Positions 35,225-44,730 of a stretch of DNA of 64,000 bases are shown in pieces. The position numbers and the translations under genes were made by a program. The stretch comes from Neostapfia colusana (lineage: Eukaryota; Streptophyta; Magnoliopsida; Poales; Poaceae). The DNA lies in the NCBI GenBank assembly GCA_030760725.1, contig JASWHV010000001.1, positions 74,731,683 through 74,795,682 on the forward strand, in the 5' to 3' direction. Numbering within the stretch: position 1 is the first letter of the stretch; the number at the start of each line of letters is the position of its first letter. The notes beneath the pieces are model-generated. The model was not told where the DNA came from and ran no database searches. It worked only from the letters and a program-made list of their open reading frames with translations.

Positions 35225-36521
35225 GTCGAGGAGTTTCTGGAGATATTGTATTTTATCCCTCCGGAAGAAAGTTTAATCGACAACCAGCAGCAAGGCAAGC
35301 TCCGGTTTGCATTAACCTTTTTATAAAGTCTTATGTTTTGATCACTTACATTATTAATTTAATAATATGTGCATTAGAGTCTTCATTGGAAACCCAATTG
35401 CATAGCCAAGAGAACCAGGGTTTGGGTCTAAGATTTGAACCTCGAGTAGCCACTGCAACGCTCAAATGGTATAGGATTCGGTACAAGTCGAGTAGTTGGA
35501 ACTACTCGCGAGAATAGGCTTAGAGGCACACTACTCGGTTAGAGAAATAGAAATAATCACATGGCAAGAAAATGAGACCGAGCAGAGAGTAAGGGAAGCA
35601 GGATGTTGGGGCCTGGGTGCCATAGCTCTGCTTGTGTTGATTGTGGACCGAGCCGTGTGCGGGCCTGTTGAACAAGCTAGAACTGTACCGAAGATCTACC
35701 GGCTATATGGGAACCGGGAAACCGATGTAATTCGGATAGCGATATGTTGAGGCATTGCTTGTCGTCCAGAGGGTAGGTTGAGAGCAGTGAGGTGTAAATC
35801 GGCTAGCGGGCACCAAGGTTGCTCCGCGTAGAGACCTCCTGCTCAGGACGATAGGACTGGTTCAACACTTGGCTAACGAATGAAAGGTGGTTGCATATGA
35901 CGTCCATGAAGGTTGCTGTAGGCAACATCGAGTATGGGCGTACGTGACGGGTTATTTGGGTAACCCTGCAGGTGTAAATCGATTATAATCACCGTCTCTC
36001 ACGGTCAGTGAATACCACTTGTTCATTGTACCGTGACATAGAAAGAACAGGCTAGTTGTCATGATAAAAAGTTGTTGGTTGAAAGTCTTACGTTGAATGT
36101 TAATGAAGTTCTTTAGATTAGAGCAAATCAAAGTTCTTTTCAACCGTAGGCAAAGCACATAAGAGGAATGCGTTTCTTGTTTGACTGCGTACTTCCTATG
36201 TGGCTTAGCACAAGGTTCTCCATTAATTTGAGGCTAAAACTTGAAAGTAAGAGTCAACTAATTAGGCGAGTCTTATGCAAAGTATCTTCTGATTATACAC
36301 TGCAAATCCAGCATGTAGAGTTACATGTTTAGGTGAGACGGGTTAGTCTTGTTGAGCCATCATGCTCACTGCTTGTTGTTGAAGTGTTTGCAGGGGTTTA
36401 TGAGGAGGAGGCTTCCGAGGAGGAGATGGATACCCAGAGGGAACTATCGTCGAATAGGAGCCGCGCACGCCGCCGTGTTAGTGTGGTGTGTGTAGCTAGT
36501 GGAATCATGTTCACAGGCTGA
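35225..36521 (+). other. Candidate spliced LTR gene in D2
   Basis: Exon a (35225-35294) reads VEEFLEILYFIPPEESL and then DNQQQ, ending at a GC-type donor (caag|gcaagc, GC at 35295-35296). The intron is 1099 nt, holds the hairpin at 36353-36368 and ends gtgtttgcag at 36393. Exon b (36394-36521) continues in the matching phase with VYEEEASEEEMD and ends RARRRVSVVCVASG before a stop at 36519. This peptide is longer and more basic at its end than in LTRs C and F. The upstream start is unknown. Coding is inferred from phase agreement and the family comparison, not from transcripts. Confidence 0.5.
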
Positions 36522-36607
36522 ACGTGAAACCTTTTGCTTAGTCTACGCCTGAGAGTGTAGGCTACAACGTTATTTTGTTGTAAATATGTTTCTAAACAAT
36601 ATGATGT

Positions 36608-36613
36608 AATAAA
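36608..36613 (+). terminator. Polyadenylation signal of D2
   Basis: AATAAA in gatgtaataaaactt, about 90 bases after the exon b stop and about 100 bases before the LTR end. Confidence 0.5.
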
Positions 36614-36722
36614 ACTTAGCTTCCGCTTATCATCTTAATTCAATGGGTTATCCAGTGTTGTCCATTGCAGCATCCCTCAGCAAGATCCTAGAATGTCGGG
36701 ATCATCGGGTCCTCAAAAGTCC

Positions 36723-36865
36723 TATCATGACAGGACTAGTCTGGTCAGGGACCGGGCAAGTCCGTCCAAACCTAGAGTTAGCCCCTAACTTAGTGTTTTT
36801 GCTGCGCCTCCATCGTGATAATCTTCTGTCCGACACTCATACCTTCTCTTAATTGTTATTCCAGC
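36723..36865 (+). other. copia spacer before the env-position ORF
   Basis: It resumes the copia interior after D2, with one more GGACTAGTCT site at 36740. It ends in a pyrimidine-rich acceptor-like ttgttattccag directly before catgtctcc, the putative ORF start. With the donor at about 29848 this would make an intron of about 350 bases once D2 is ignored. Confidence 0.45.
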
Positions 36866-38542
36866 ATGTCTCCATGCGACGACTCTCCTCCCCTCTCCGA
36901 CCCGGTGTGGGAAGCGGCTCGGCAAGAGCTTATTGCCATCGGGAAGAGGAGGACGCAGCAGTTGTGCAAGAGCTAGCTCGCCTTGAAGCTAGAACCAAAA
37001 AGTGACATGAGAGAGAGGCAGCTCAAGCTCTAGCAGCAGAAGAGCAATCTAGCCGAAGGAAGAGGCTAGTCTCCATGGGAGAAAAGGAAAGAGCCCAAGC
37101 GGCCGATAAAGGAAAAGGACACATGACTGAAGGAGAAACAGCCAAGGGCAAAGGCATTACCCCAATTAAGAAGGTGACCGCCAAAAGGGCAGCACCAAGG
37201 AAGAAAGCACTTGTCAGTAGGGGCTAGTCATCAGAGACCGTCCCGTGGGGTCAAGTGCTCCCCCACAAGGCCCCATTGGGCCCTTGGCCATGACTCCTCC
37301 AATGAATAACCCCAACCGACAACCGGAGCTCTCAAGTAACATTTTTCCATAGGAAAGGCTCTGAGAAGGCAAGGAGACTGATCCCTACAAGTATCAGAAG
37401 GCCACACCAGATCATCGCTTCTGGTGTGATTTCCATTGTGATTACTATTTCCTTGTATACTTGAGGATAATGACTCCGGTCGCTGATGCTCAGGGGGTCG
37501 ACTGGCCATATATGGAGAAGAAAAATCACCAGACCTTCAACGCAGTCATACAAGCAGCTGAGCATCATGGCCCCAAGGAACTTCTTGGCTTTCAATATGA
37601 CTGGAACATAGAGGTGGTGGCTCAGTTTTACAACACTTGCTACTTCCCCACCTTTGGAGATAAGAAAATCTCATGGATGACGGACGAAGTCCAATACTCC
37701 ATCCAAATATGATGAGTTTGCAAGAATTCTCGGACTTGAGGATTTTCTGAGCCATGAGTTGACCATTCACAACCTCATGGCGATAAATTTGGGGGAGTTG
37801 GAATTCATGTACGAGGTTGGCTTTTACAATCCCCCCACAACCAAGATCCTCCTTCCATTCTTCAGTGTGTTGAACCGGATCTGCGGGGATGATCCAAGGC
37901 CACCTCCAATACCTGCTAAAGCTAATCTTTGAAGATGAGAAGTTCATTGTGTTTGACTACATCGACAACAACATCTTCAACATATCCCACACCCCCAACC
38001 GCTAGTATGGATATGCTCCATTCCTTATGTGCCTCATTGAGAAGGTTTCGGGATTGGAGTTCGTGAAGGATGTCAACCATAGACCTCTTCACCCTCAAAT
38101 TCCTCCTATCGTGCCAAAGATTGGTGGAGCTTCTAGGAGGGGTGCCCCCAATGCACCTCCTCCTCCTCCCACTCCTGCCTCTTCCCCCTCCGGCGACTCT
38201 TCAAGTGCTATTCTCAAATTCTTAAAGTCTATCTTCACCAATTGCCGAAAAGTTGAAGTCAAAACTCAGAAAAAGGCTAGAAGGCAAGACAAGTAACTGA
38301 AGAAGCTCTGTGAGAAGGCGGACATTGCTATGTCCCCGGAGGCTTCCGATGACGAGGAGCTAATACCCTTCCCGGATCTCACGGAGGCGGAGGCTGCTCT
38401 CCTTGGTGGTGGGGGTGGCCCATCTAGTGCTGCTCCCGCCATTGAGGAAGAAGAGGAAGATCAAGATGATGAGGAGGAAGATGAAGAAGCAACCCAGAGC
38501 GATGGAGATCATGGTGAGGAGAGTGAGAGCGATGACGACTAG
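36866..38542 (+). pseudogene. copia env-position ORF (SIRE/Maximus extra gene)
   Basis: Starting at MSPCDDSPPLSDPVWEAARQ it carries a basic, alanine-rich segment over several frames (KVTAKRAAPRKKAL). Next come a central region, DPYKYQ then FWCDFHCDYYFLVYLRIMTP, and FQYDWNIEVVAQFYNTCYFP ending WMTDEVQYSI. Then follow KFIVFDYIDNNIFNISHTPN, a proline-rich linker (PNAPPPPPTPASSP) and an acidic tail (EEEEEDQDDEEEDEE) ending at 38542. Many frameshifts and stops interrupt it. Position after pol and the Pro/acidic composition match the extra ORF often called env-like in this lineage. I see no convincing signal peptide or fusion segment, so an envelope role is not supported here. Confidence 0.65.
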
Positions 38543-39029
38543 ACTTAGGCTCTCTTCTTTCTTCTCTCTTAGTCTATTTTTTGGTGTCTTGATGTCAAAG
38601 GGGGAGAGATTGAGGGGTGTAGGAGTACCATGAACTATGTCATATTTTGAAACACTTTGGTTGTAACGTTGCTACAATTACATATTTGGGTTGTAATAAC
38701 TTTATGCTATGTTACTCTATGTTGACTTTCTTAAATATCACTCTACTTTGGATTACGTTGATATTCCATATGTGTGATGATCCTTAATTCCAATTGAGAT
38801 GCATGTTTCACTTCTGTGTATCACATCTAAACACTTGCATCACAGGTAGGCACCCCACCATAACATACAACTCTATAAATCTCCCATAGAATCCACTCTT
38901 GTATGTTACTTTTATTGCTAAATATTCATGAACACATTTAGGGGGACCTATTTATACACTTGTGTGTTATGAAAACCAACTCATTTACATTTTTTATCAA
39001 AAACCTCAATGTGTTGTCATCAAATCACC
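38543..39029 (+). other. copia 3' noncoding region
   Basis: AT-rich sequence between the env-position ORF and the PPT, with no ORF I can support. A second purine tract, aaagggggagagattgagg, occurs at about 38597. Confidence 0.6.
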
Positions 39030-39044
39030 AAAAAGGGGGGAGAT
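39030..39044 (+). other. Polypurine tract of the copia element
   Basis: aaaaaggggggagat directly before the TGAAAGTGC start of the 3' LTR. Confidence 0.85.
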
Positions 39045-39537
39045 TGAAAGTGCATCTAGGCTAAATCCCCATGGTTTTGATGATTAATGACAACACTTAA
39101 GCGACTATATGAGCATTACAAGTGTAAGTACAGGCGATCAAGTAATCGACGGAGATGGATGCACTCAAAAAGGGAAAAGAGGAGAAAAGGCGAAGATACT
39201 TAAAGAGTAGAATTTAGGGTTTAAATTCCTTTGCGTTGAGTTTAGCCTTTTAGTACAAGTGTGTTCATAGAGTCCAAGTTAGGTTAGTTGGAGAGAAGAG
39301 TTGAGGCATCCCTAAGAACAGGGCCGGACTTGTCCAGGCTGGAAGGCCAGACTAGTCCGGCCATATTGTACTAATCTGATGTTAGGCGGACTTGGAGTTT
39401 CTGTGTGAGCTTGGACTTGTCCGTCTGGGGACGGACTAGTCTGTGGTGAGTGTGTCTGAGTCGTTCAGGAACTAAGTCCTGAAGGACCGGACTAGTCCGC
39501 CCTTGAGGACCGGAGTAGTCCAGGTCAGACTAGCCCG
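39045..39537 (+). mobile_element. 3' LTR of the copia element, truncated
   Basis: It starts tgaaagtgcatctagg and includes several GGACTAGTCC-type sites (39330-39535). It is cut at 39537 inside such a site, where Tat sequence begins. At the joint agcccgtcgaccctgaag resembles both partners; Tat copy 1 has agcccgccgaccctgaag. This suggests joining at short homology. The last two thirds of the LTR are missing. Confidence 0.82.
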
Positions 39538-41078
39538 TCGACCCTGAAGCTTGGCAGGCTCACCAAGATCTCCAGGCGCTCTTGGCCACATCCGCCGCCT
39601 AGCAGGCCAAAAGTTTCTCGCCCGGGCCGAGGGTTAGTCAACCTCTAGCCAGAGCCGAAAGCACGGCAGGAGCGGAACGAATCATACTGGAACCCACACG
39701 ACGAGCCAGGCGACCCGAGCCGAGAGGGCCGGATCATCAACCCCGTCGCACAACAAGGTGCACGAGCGTGTAGGGCCCTGCGACCACGCCGAATTCTCAA
39801 GGCCAGGTGACGAGCTCGGTAAGGCCTCATGGACTCACCAACTGAGTCTCGGGCCCAACAGCCCCGTCAGGTTAGCCGCCACATCTATAGAAGAGGTCAA
39901 AGCCCGAGGCCCGGTCCTCTCGGCCTGAGAGCCTCTGGAAAACAAATGCGCAGCACACCCTTTCTGCAAAGGTTCCAGGCCCCGACCAACATCGGGAAGT
40001 AGGATGGGGAAACCAACCCCAGCGTATGGTTTGAGGACTAATGCTTGGCTTGTAGAGCTAGCGGAGCGGATGATGACGACTTCATCATCCAATACCTCCC
40101 CATCTACCTAGCTGAGCCAGGGCGGGCATGGCTGAAGTATCTTCCACCCAACAGCATCCGAAACTGGGCCGAGCTTCAAGAGGCATTTGTTGGAACCTTC
40201 CAGGGGACCTATGCACTCCCCAGCAACTCTTGGGACCTCAAGGGTTGCCGACAGAAGCCGGACAAACCCTGTGGCAATACATCCGGTGCTTCACGAAGAA
40301 GTGTAATATGATCCCCGATGTCGTCAACGCCAATGTCATCGCAGCCTTCCTCTCCGGAACAACCTGCGAGTCCCTTGTGCACAAGATCGGCTGTGTCAAG
40401 CCAATAAGCATGAGGGACCTCCTCGACATCGCCACAAATCAAGCTTCCGGCAAGGAAGCGGTCGGGGCCATCTTTGACAAATGAAAGCCAAACAACCCTA
40501 ACGATGGGAGCAAAGAGGCACCGCGCAAGGGCGACAAGAAGAAGTGAGCGGGCGCCAGCAAGCGATAATACCCGACCGACAGTGGATTAGACCTCATCGC
40601 GGCCTCGAGCGCCACGAAGGCAAGAGACTGGCCACGAGGCCAATGGGCTACTTCGAGAAACTCCACGAAAATCCATGCACCAACAACGCGTATCCGGTAA
40701 AGCATGCCCTCAAAAACTGCACCCTTTTGAAGCGTTTCGTCAGCACCGAGCCGGACACGACAGGCGACAAAGGCAAGAAGCCCGCCGAGTCGAGCCTCGA
40801 GCCCGACGATAGAAGGCTGTCTCATGATCTTCGGAGGATGCAAACCTACTAAAGCCTCTGCAGGCAGAAGCTAACAACCCGAGAGGTCAGTATCGTCTCT
40901 CCCACAATCCCGACCTTCCTTCGGTGGTCCAAAGCAGAGGTTACATTAGAACCACCCGGACGTCATACCGAAGCTTGGGTGCTTCCCCCTGGTTCCAGTC
41001 ATAGTTTCGAAGTGCCTAACCAGGGTCTTGATGGATGGGGTAAGCGGTCTCAACATTCTTATGTTGGGACCCTCGATG
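39538..41078 (+). mobile_element. Tat-type gypsy internal region, copy 2, part 1
   Basis: Homologous to copy 1 from about 1436. It begins abruptly inside gag and runs to 41078, where element F is inserted. The last five bases, cgatg (41074-41078), are repeated at 53761-53765. The sequence resumes at 53766 in the protease region. Confidence 0.85.
40045..40852 (+). pseudogene. gag: Tat gag, copy 2, frameshifted
   Basis: Frame one gives DDDDFIIQYLPIYLAEPGRA, NWAELQEAFVGTFQGTY and SWDLKGCRQKPDKP. It then switches frame to LWQYIRCFTKKCNMIPDV, AAFLSGTTCESLVHKIG and LLDIATNQASGKEAVG. The switch is at the same place as in copy 1. A third frame (40544-40852) carries GYFEKLHENPCTNNAYPVKH. Copy 2 has arginine where copy 1 has a stop after DLKGC, so copy 2 is slightly less decayed. 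Confidence 0.82.
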
Positions 41079-41493
41079 TGTAACACCCCAAATTTTGATT
41101 CAAAACCCTAAACCATGTTCAGAGGAGAATTTAAAAATTTTTGGACGTATTGCATGTTTTGGAAAAATTCAAATTCAAACTGGAATTCAAATTATACTCA
41201 AAACAGAAAAGAAAAGGAAAAAGAAAAAGGAAAACAGGAAAAAAACTGGCCAGTGGGCCGAAACCCGCCAGCCGGCCCAGCTACTCCCGCGCAGCCCGCC
41301 CCCGCGCGCGCCGCGCTGCCCCTCACCGACGGGTGGGACCCACCTGTCATCCCTAACCCCGAGCCCCCGCGACCCCGGACTTTTCTCCCGAGCGCGCGAA
41401 ATCGCAACCGACCGGGAAAGCCCGTCCCGCAGCCGAATTCCGGTCCCAGAGGACTCCAACTCGATCACGACAGACCCACCGCCCTCCCCCGGC

Positions 41494-41500
41494 TATAAAA
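41494..41500 (+). promoter_or_regulatory. TATA box of the F 5' LTR
   Basis: TATAAAA in cccggctataaaaaccccc, with a GC-rich flank. The expected transcript start is 25-35 bases downstream. The identical site in the 3' LTR is 50741-50747. Confidence 0.75.
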
Positions 41501-41650
41501 ACCCCCGATCCGATCAGTTTTCCTCACGCGATCGCCGATTTTCACTCCGGTGAGCACCGAGACATCGCCGGTGAATTCTGGCCGATCTAAGCTCGGAAAC
41601 TCTGATCTAACTCGCTGGTTTTGATCCACCGCCTCCGGGGAACTTTGCAG

Positions 41651-44266
41651 GTGCAGAAAACTCGGAGAGTTACGGTGTAAACCCAGCGCCGACGAGCTTC
41701 GCCGTGGTTTTGCCTCGGACCTCGCCGCCGATCACTTTCCAGGACCCCCGAGCTCGAGAAAACCCCCGAGGTGAGATCCCTGACCTCTCCTCTACCGATC
41801 TAGGCCATAAGATCACAGTTCTAGGCAGAATTCTCGAGGATCCGAAACTTTCCGGCGAGATCGCCGCTTCCCGCCGCCGTGCGCCGCCGGCAACGCCGCC
41901 CGCGCTCGATCGAAGCGACGTGGCCGCTTGTGCGCCGTTTATTTTAAATCGCACGGTAGACTTTAAAACCCCGCGTACCGGTTCAATGTTATAATCTCAG
42001 CCGTCGGTTTAAAATCGGACGGTCCACGTCAGCCCCGCGTTATAAAGACTGGAATTCTTACGTGCTACCCCCTGGGGTTCTCTGGAATTGAGAGCTAGCC
42101 CCGGAAACTTCAGATCTAGCCCCTGGAACTCCAGAAAATCATGTAAATTCATTTAAAAAATCAGTTTTAACCCCTGGACTTAATAGAAATTAGGAAAAAC
42201 ACCTCTGATAAGTGTAGCTAGACCCCTGGAAATTATGAAAATAATATTATAGACCCTGTAATGGGGTGAATTCATTATTTTAGCCCTGTTTAGTATTTAA
42301 GTTAGAAAATTGATTATGAAACTAGTGTTTAAAAATTAAAAAGTGGGACAAACATAATTGTTAAAATTAGTTAAAAACTTTCTCAGTACTTAGAAAACTT
42401 TGGAGTGAGATAAAAATATATTTTTGGGCTGAAATGAATCTATTTCATCTATTATTCACATTTATTAGTATAGGGACACATTTTTAAGTAAAGATTAGTT
42501 ATAGAAAAATAGGGAAAATAATTATGAAATAGTTTACATCAGAGGCAAAGGTCAAAATATGTTATTAAATTATTTAGGACCAGAACCTATACTGTTTAGA
42601 TGATGTGTATTACTAATTTCATAATAAAATACACAATTATGCATAGGAATATAAATCTGAAAATATAGCAACTAGTAAAAGATAAATGGAGTTTCTAAAA
42701 TCCAAAGAATTCAGTTTAGGGTTGATAGAAATTATGAAGGCACATATGGGGAAGAAAAATACTTTTCATACACACTTGGTAGTAAAAAGGTGTAGTAGTT
42801 GAATATAAGAAATTTATTGGAAACCCATATAAATAGTATGTAAGTATAAATGTGGACACAAAAGTAGGAATCATATATACATGGTTAAAAGTGCATGCAA
42901 GCCACAACTTAACACACATAAAGTAACCCCAACACATATAATGGTAAAGAACTTTCATAAATATGAATGTGTGGTTTGTATGAAGTAGAAGTGTGAACTA
43001 TGTCTTATGATTGTTGTTTTTCTTTTGCTATGTGTGATGGTATGAAGTAGAGCCGGTTCAAGAGCAAGTTATTTCTTTCCAAGATCAGGACTACCCATTT
43101 CAAGAGCAGCAAGAAGGAGGCAAGTGTCCTTGACCACTTTGATCCTATGCTAGGATGTGTAGATAGAATTATTTGCATTGTCAAATGAAATATGAAACCC
43201 ATGCTAGGAAGTTTCCCTAGAATTGCATTACCTTGTTTCCTTGAAGCTTGGGTTGGGATTTATTTTGTCATGTCATTTATTTACATGCATATGCTTAGCC
43301 ATGCTTAGAATGGGATATTTGGGATATGAAAGCATCAGTTTATTATACCATACTCTTGAATGAGCTATTGTGAGTTATGTAGAGGTAGGGATCAAGGCAA
43401 GTTGGATGTTTTGGTTGTGTGCTGGGTGCACGAGACTTGGGTTTGTGTTTAGTACTTGCCTGGATCCTAAGGACCGGTTCATGGAGCATGTAACCCGGCT
43501 TAACAGTGCCAACCACATGCTGAGATGGGGCAGCTTGGCCAATTAATTAGGTGTATCCTCGGCGTAGTATGGGTGTGTTGGATGGTGCGGGGAGTAGGTG
43601 TCAGCTGGACTACCATATGAACCGCAAGGCTCAAGAGGGGGCCACTGCAGCGGGGTTGGAGCCTCTTGTATGCTGTTAGGGGTGAAACCTCAGTGGGCCC
43701 ACGCTCGTCGGGAATCCCTTTGTAAAGGCTTCGTAGTGATCTCTTGGCCGCACACCTGGGAAGTGTGAATGTGGAACGTAGCCACTGGCATAATGGAGGT
43801 TCTTTTAGTCCACCCGGCAACGGGGGATGAAATCACTACTTGTGGGTACAGTGGTACAAACTCTGCAGAGTCAAAACTGTCTTGACAGCCGTGCTCACGG
43901 TTAAGAGCGGCCTGGACTTATTCATGATTAGAGGATTGATGGTTTTGGAAGTTAAGCGGGGAGCTTAACATTGGAAATGATGTTATGGTTATTGGATTAT
44001 GATGATGGGATGGGAGATTGGGACCATTTCACCTGTGTAGTAATGTAGGTGCTTAATAAGCTAAGGTGATAGGTATTAATTGCGTAGTGCTGTAACCATG
44101 AGTTCAACCTCTCCTTGTTCTAGCCATGCATGATATAATTTTCCCACACTTGCTGAGTACCATTGGTACTCAACCTTGCATATTTGTTGGTTTATATTGC
44201 TGCTCAGGTCAAGATAATGAGGTGGTGTATAATGACCAAGATTTTGGACCCGAGGAAGGCTTTTAG
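41651..44266 (+). other. Candidate spliced LTR gene in the F 5' LTR
   Basis: Three segments join in one open phase. Segment 41651-41770 lies after an acceptor-like ctttgcag and before a strong donor (gag|gtgaga). Segment 43051-43119 lies after gaagtag and before a GC-type donor (ggag|gcaagt); it has QDQDYPFQEQQEG at its end. Segment 44208-44266 lies after gctgctcag and encodes QDNEVVYNDQDFGPEEGF and then a stop. The 1088-nt last intron holds the hairpin. No in-frame ATG was found in these segments, so a non-AUG start, an upstream start or a purely untranslated leader are all open. The 3' LTR carries the same sequence at +9247. Confidence 0.5.
44154..44172. promoter_or_regulatory. Conserved LTR hairpin in F
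   Basis: TGAGTACCATTGGTACTCA folds into a near-perfect stem. It is flanked by CTTGC on the left and ACCTTGC on the right and lies 35 nt before the predicted acceptor. Counterparts are at 9501-9516, 17134-17149, 19340-19355, 32607-32625, 36353-36368 and 61510-61528. Confidence 0.65.
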
Positions 44267-44410
44267 GTTCATGAAGACCCCCGGGCAACGCCTGTGATGG
44301 AGCCCTAAAGAATAATATTCCGCTGCTAGTTTATTTACTTGTGATGAAGCATTAGTGTCCATTGAGACATTTGCGATGTAAGACTTATTTATATTCGACA
44401 CCTGGCTTGT

Positions 44411-44416
44411 AATAAA
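44411..44416 (+). terminator. Polyadenylation signal of the F 5' LTR
   Basis: AATAAA in cttgtaataaatgatg, about 100 bases before the LTR end. The 3' LTR counterpart at 53658-53663 would end genomic transcripts. Confidence 0.6.
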
Positions 44417-44518
44417 TGATGCTTCACTATTTGTCATCACATGTATGAGAAAATGATCCTGGCATACATGTGATATTCACTTGGTTGTTTCTTCGGAAAA
44501 ACCGGGTGTGACAAGAGG

Positions 44519-44531
44519 TGGTATCAGAGCC
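44519..44531 (+). promoter_or_regulatory. Primer-binding site of element F (initiator Met tRNA)
   Basis: tggtatcagagcc, five bases after the 5' LTR end. Confidence 0.92.
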
Positions 44532-44730
44532 AAGGTTGCCCGTAGGAACGTGGACCTAGGTAGAAATGGACGTATTTAAGGGCCCTATTTTCTTAAAAAC
44601 TATTTTCCAAGGTGTGGGTGGAAAAGTGTTATTAAAGGAGTCATTTTCTTCATCTTACCCCAACTTTCATTCAAAATAGGATTTTTGTTTGGGAATTTAT
44701 CTAACCTAATTTTAAATTCTTTTGTTTTAG

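Larger units (their letters stand above)
30057..36716 (+). mobile_element. Solo LTR D2 (gypsy) inside the copia element, carrying insert B
   Basis: It starts tgtaagggcccaag and ends near gggtcctca. Flanks aagtcc (30051-30056) and aagtcc (36717-36722) are the target duplication; one or two bases at the right edge are ambiguous. Without B it is about 3.94 kb, matching D1, and it holds no gypsy genes, PBS or PPT. It contains a GC-rich leader (30720-31650), the candidate spliced gene (35225-36521) and a polyadenylation signal. D1 lies in inverted orientation 7 kb upstream in the same copia element. Confidence 0.85.
18207..39537 (+). mobile_element. SIRE/Maximus-type Ty1/copia element with nested insertions
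   Basis: A single copia element: partial 5' LTR (18207-18993 and 22948-23452), PBS, gag, PR, INT, RT, RNase H, a downstream env-position ORF, PPT and partial 3' LTR (39045-39537). LTR termini are TGAAAGT and ACTTTCA, a perfect 7 bp inverted pair. The domain order PR-INT-RT-RH is diagnostic of copia. The extra ORF after pol and the coiled-coil gag tail point to the SIRE/Maximus lineage. Interruptions are D1 in the 5' LTR and D2 (with B inside) after pol. Every gene has stops or frameshifts, so it is dead. Confidence 0.88.
41079..44513 (+). mobile_element. 5' LTR of element F
   Basis: It starts tgtaacacccc and ends accgggtgtgaca. In order it contains a GC-rich promoter region with TATA at 41494, strong splice-donor-like sites (ctccg|gtgagc near 41551 and cgag|gtgaga at 41770), AT-rich sequence, a candidate acidic exon (43051-43119), a hairpin (44154-44172), a second candidate exon (44208-44266) and AATAAA (44411). 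Numerous small ORFs on both strands are shadows. Confidence 0.95.

Noticed and set aside
36866..38542. Reading the copia downstream ORF as a true envelope gene
   Set aside because: Despite the usual env-like label, I see no signal peptide, transmembrane pair or fusion peptide. Only the position supports the name.
41095..41553. 152-codon frame at the start of the F LTR
   Set aside because: It lies upstream of the TATA box and so outside the expected transcript, it is GC-rich and low-complexity, and it has no family match I know.
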